A DNA stretch of 64,000 bases from Pyropia yezoensis. Taxonomy: Eukaryota > Rhodophyta > Bangiophyceae > Bangiales > Bangiaceae. The notes under the pieces were generated by a model. It was not told the DNA's origin and searched no databases. It was given only the letters and a program-made list of their open reading frames with translations. Where the stretch lies: positions 43,500,497 through 43,564,496 of the forward strand of contig CM020618.1 in the NCBI GenBank assembly GCA_009829735.1. Reading direction: 5' to 3'. A program made the translations under genes and the position numbers. Of this stretch, positions 62,801-64,000 are shown piece by piece; the stretch's first letter is position 1, and every line of letters begins with the position of its first letter.

Positions 62801-63776
62801 TGGAGAGGAAGATGTCCCTCGTCTCGCCCCTCCCCTTCCCCCATTTGACGCTGACTGGACTCCCCCTGCCGGACGGCCGTGTCACTCTGCTCTACCTCTG
62901 TCCGTCATTCAGCTGCTGGCGAGCAGATGGGCGCGTGCTGCGGACGAGGAGCGTGTTGGGCGTGAGAGTTTTCCCTCTGCCCCACCGCCCGGCCGAGATA
63001 TTGCTGCTGCGGTGCTGGCCCTGGCAAACAGCGCGGTTGGCGCTTGGCCGCGCAAGTACCAATGCGCTTTATCTACCGAGGATGGGACGGCACTGCGAGA
63101 GCATGCGGCGGCAGAGTTGGGTCTTTTCTTGGCCACCTCAGGGCTCGCCGGTGGAAGTGCTGGGACGGGGGTCTTTGCGGCGCGGCGATTTCCTGCCGGT
63201 GTCGTTGTGGCTCCCTTTTTCGGCGCCATTATCTACACGGATCTGGGTGTCAAGCTGAACCGCACCGTTCGGTACGCGTCGTCTGTTCTTGGTTCATATG
63301 GGCCCACGGCGCAAGAGTGCTCCGAGCGAGCACTGGCGGTTTCTGTGCGGAAGTCGAGCGCGAGTGAAGGGCGACGTGTGCATGTTACCGAAACCGACAA
63401 TTGTTCGGAAGACTTTACGGTGTGGATTGTGCCCTCAGTCTGCTGCGTGGCGGGGTACGTCAACGACTGCACGGCCGTTTCCAAGGTCGACCAAGCTGCC
63501 GCCGCGTCGTCGTCGCATGCCATCCCGCGTGCTCACGCCAACGTGGTCATCCAAGTGTCGCCCAAGGTGAGTGGTGACGATCTTACCATTGACGACTTGC
63601 TAGCGGTGGACGCCGTTCAGCTCGTTGCCTGTCGGGATATATCCCCTGGCGAGGAGTTGGTAGCATGGTATGGGACCGAATACGACTTTCTACACGATGA
63701 GGAGGTGCGGGGTGGGCGCGCTTCTGGTGGGCGGTTGGTGAGTCGGAGCACTCCGCACACTTTCGCTGGGGTGTAG
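59820..63776 (+). CDS. Beta-class DNA methyltransferase fused to SET domain (intact, 1,318 aa)
   Basis: Predicted to methylate DNA at adenine N6 or cytosine N4 and, through SET, a protein lysine, probably on chromatin. The start at 59820 (CTCATGGGAG) was chosen because residues after it align with the E4 copy (ELRDVYFHCNAIADAV against DVRDAYLSTLLQTGRAV). Residues 1-700 are an unassigned helical region with a short disordered patch. The methyltransferase has motif IV LILTDPPYNIRRD (D717), HATRCGASAQEAYEMVNY, WIRPEQKAISLGQELIERF and motif I DLVVDCFAGT (near 905), in permuted beta-class order. The SET domain (about 1110-1305) begins GTGVFAARRFPAG, has YVNDC (N1215) where NHS is usual, and ISPGEELVAWYG (Y1284). 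The usual SET His is replaced by Asp, which is also seen in other divergent SET proteins, so activity is plausible but unproven. No pre- or post-SET Cys clusters are present. Confidence 0.8.
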   Translation: MGGPSTAVVVDVVTSLAERGFRAFLDMRSSDVGVFPTSCVLLCLSELRDVYFHCNAIADAVDREGSDFSVLRLEDASWEAVRFWIVSHVRRVPGTEVGTSLSREQEFGPGLSRSVIVKISRRTEWLVDNRIERVYTSLWQLKRFIAVPSAPRGLDGIFLLRSGCAGFADGPGSVSGVGVDVDDVLHDDDVSRVVNVLAVSADSRLASLDGRAWQVVLALSGQQAALEDLIVFARSHFPALSSSAEQEASLVRGFPAGPAAVGELRRFAADDLGNMIASSAGQGSPAPTHPVKLHHELPADVLLRGVLEAWPDDDGYRAHCARHGVPSIAALTPFQVVVWLSAVCGLGRQPASGSKADLWRHAVLLRGVVYDVISGFDVVARSVGFSSIESMVAPYLLWHAKECEFLSLARPEDDDLFAPVSQGGNLWHAAGPVRRSSAAVAADVLSRTPAANKQLRVVAHLLHLHLYWCTRVDRLDGEPALVDLLTVARKRPSRASTTTTDEDGDASSDVVVRVPSDPGRSSQSRKGKEPVRVDRRRKPLSGRMSVADYRPPRWSGDLTEVPQVLKSVLAGLSAFKRVPVTSGGALKVGIGPRGSLRSRLCARGAMRASGVDAELAAGSRRGMSPASPDQAAVPDMGTAWSTVTRAMQHVAQVHVCPFQDLMTVHDELLQQQEQALIESRGDGRFGRAVAQGQAATSVPSQSIPRFLTGQVQLILTDPPYNIRRDANLPQSAHDILTESQMLRCANLFMLLLRPGGHLLVFCSSAQHPEWVRVLRGLRDRAKRGARDGTSAFAVDGAALVTIKDPHAIATARRSSTNLTNKTEMVVHATRCGASAQEAYEMVNYRTFNRVPSHFLAHDNVIDNVRPPGASEVVYRVEAGSRQWIRPEQKAISLGQELIERFSQCGDLVVDCFAGTCFVAAACLRLPLGQYRRVVCCDSDADVIRAALPRLRREFIEQVIAGGYANFPSVGDDPSVVAAAHMVRKLAPVVVNVGRGEEDVPRLAPPLPPFDADWTPPAGRPCHSALPLSVIQLLASRWARAADEERVGRESFPSAPPPGRDIAAAVLALANSAVGAWPRKYQCALSTEDGTALREHAAAELGLFLATSGLAGGSAGTGVFAARRFPAGVVVAPFFGAIIYTDLGVKLNRTVRYASSVLGSYGPTAQECSERALAVSVRKSSASEGRRVHVTETDNCSEDFTVWIVPSVCCVAGYVNDCTAVSKVDQAAAASSSHAIPRAHANVVIQVSPKVSGDDLTIDDLLAVDAVQLVACRDISPGEELVAWYGTEYDFLHDEEVRGGRASGGRLVSRSTPHTFAGV

Positions 63777-64000
63777 TAGGGTTTGGGCCGTGATCAGAGA
63801 CATAGTGTATTTGACCATAAACGGAGGAAGGGGCGGAAGAACGGAAATGTATGTCGCGCACAAAGGAAGCAACCTGCAAGGATTGTGTACGAACGGGCAC
63901 ATTGCGATCAGTCAGACGTAGGACTCGTCACGGTTGGCGCGGATACTGAGATTGCCAGTGCGGAGCAACATGGTCTCTGGCGAAGGCCAAGTGTCAACGG
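63777..64000. other. Downstream end of window
   Basis: About 220 bp after the methyltransferase-SET stop. No repeat, element end or gene is recognised here. Confidence 0.4.

Larger units (their letters stand above)
47375..64000 (+). mobile_element. Element E3: most complete unit, right end beyond window
   Basis: The left end (CC)TAAGGTAAGAATATAC interrupts the SET domain of E4 and matches the E1/E2 end pattern (CC)TAACATAAGAATCTAC. Order: subterminal repeats, recombinase-helicase gene (with assembly gap), palindrome C cluster, ParB-oxygenase gene, second palindrome C cluster, methyltransferase-SET gene. At least 16.6 kb is present plus whatever the gap hides. No right end is recognisable before 64,000. 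Confidence 0.7.

Noticed and set aside
28849..63776. Bacterial plasmid contamination, suggested by ParB-like and beta-class methyltransferase genes
   Set aside because: The genes are fused to or flanked by eukaryotic features (SET, C2H2 fingers, Kozak-like starts, TATA box, long leaders) and contain long disordered regions unlike bacterial genes.
16233..64000. Retrotransposon or LTR element
   Set aside because: No reverse transcriptase, integrase, RNase H or long terminal repeats were found. The mobility gene looks like a recombinase-helicase.

Overview
The window is eukaryotic nuclear DNA of very high G+C. It has long mononucleotide G and C runs, one clean GT-AG intron, SET, ankyrin and C2H2 domains, Kozak-like starts (ATCATGG, GCCATGG) and long pyrimidine-rich leaders instead of bacterial ribosome sites. 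The species cannot be named from sequence alone. A G+C-rich, intron-poor alga (for example a bangialean red alga) or a fungus would fit; this is a guess. Two runs of exactly 500 N (34,000-34,499 and 49,233-49,732) are assembly gaps.

Left part (1 to about 16.2 kb): ordinary but degraded or low-complexity chromosome. It carries a minus-strand ankyrin gene with about 32 repeats and a homopolymer frameshift, a minus-strand Ala-rich HEAT-like coding stretch broken into several frames, and a two-exon gene for a Crinkler/RHS-type P-loop NTPase with a C-terminal restriction-endonuclease-like domain. About 2 kb without a recognisable gene follows.

Right part (16.2 kb to the end): a stack of related large mobile elements, all in the same orientation. 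Each recognised left end begins (CC)TAA and is followed by subterminal hairpin repeats. The elements share one gene order: (i) a protein of about 2,030 aa joining C2H2 fingers, a tyrosine-recombinase-like core, a RecQ-like SF2 helicase and a Cys-rich tail; (ii) a repeat or palindrome cluster specific to that element; (iii) ParB/Srx-fold protein(s), in the large form fused to a C-terminal 2OG-Fe(II)-oxygenase-like domain; (iv) more of the same repeats; (v) a beta-class (DPPY) DNA methyltransferase fused to a SET domain. I call the units E1 (16,233-20,251, cut off by E2), E2 (20,252 to about 34,000), E4 (about 34,500-47,374, only the 3' part of its helicase visible, cut off by E3) and E3 (47,375 to beyond the window).

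How the parts may work together (inference): the recombinase-helicase would move or replicate the element. The ParB-like protein would bind the repeat cluster, as ParB binds parS. The methyltransferase-SET and ParB-oxygenase proteins would form a writer/eraser-like pair that marks the element's DNA and chromatin. Each element has its own repeat type (TTTCAAAGYAGTACAAAA; GTTTATAGTACTATAAAC; GACGAGTAGTGCTACTCGTC). All three share an AGTAC or AGTGC core and lie in the same place, starting 85-175 bp after the helicase stop. The one-sided, same-direction truncations fit either nested insertion or successive addition at a chromosome end. The window does not decide between them.
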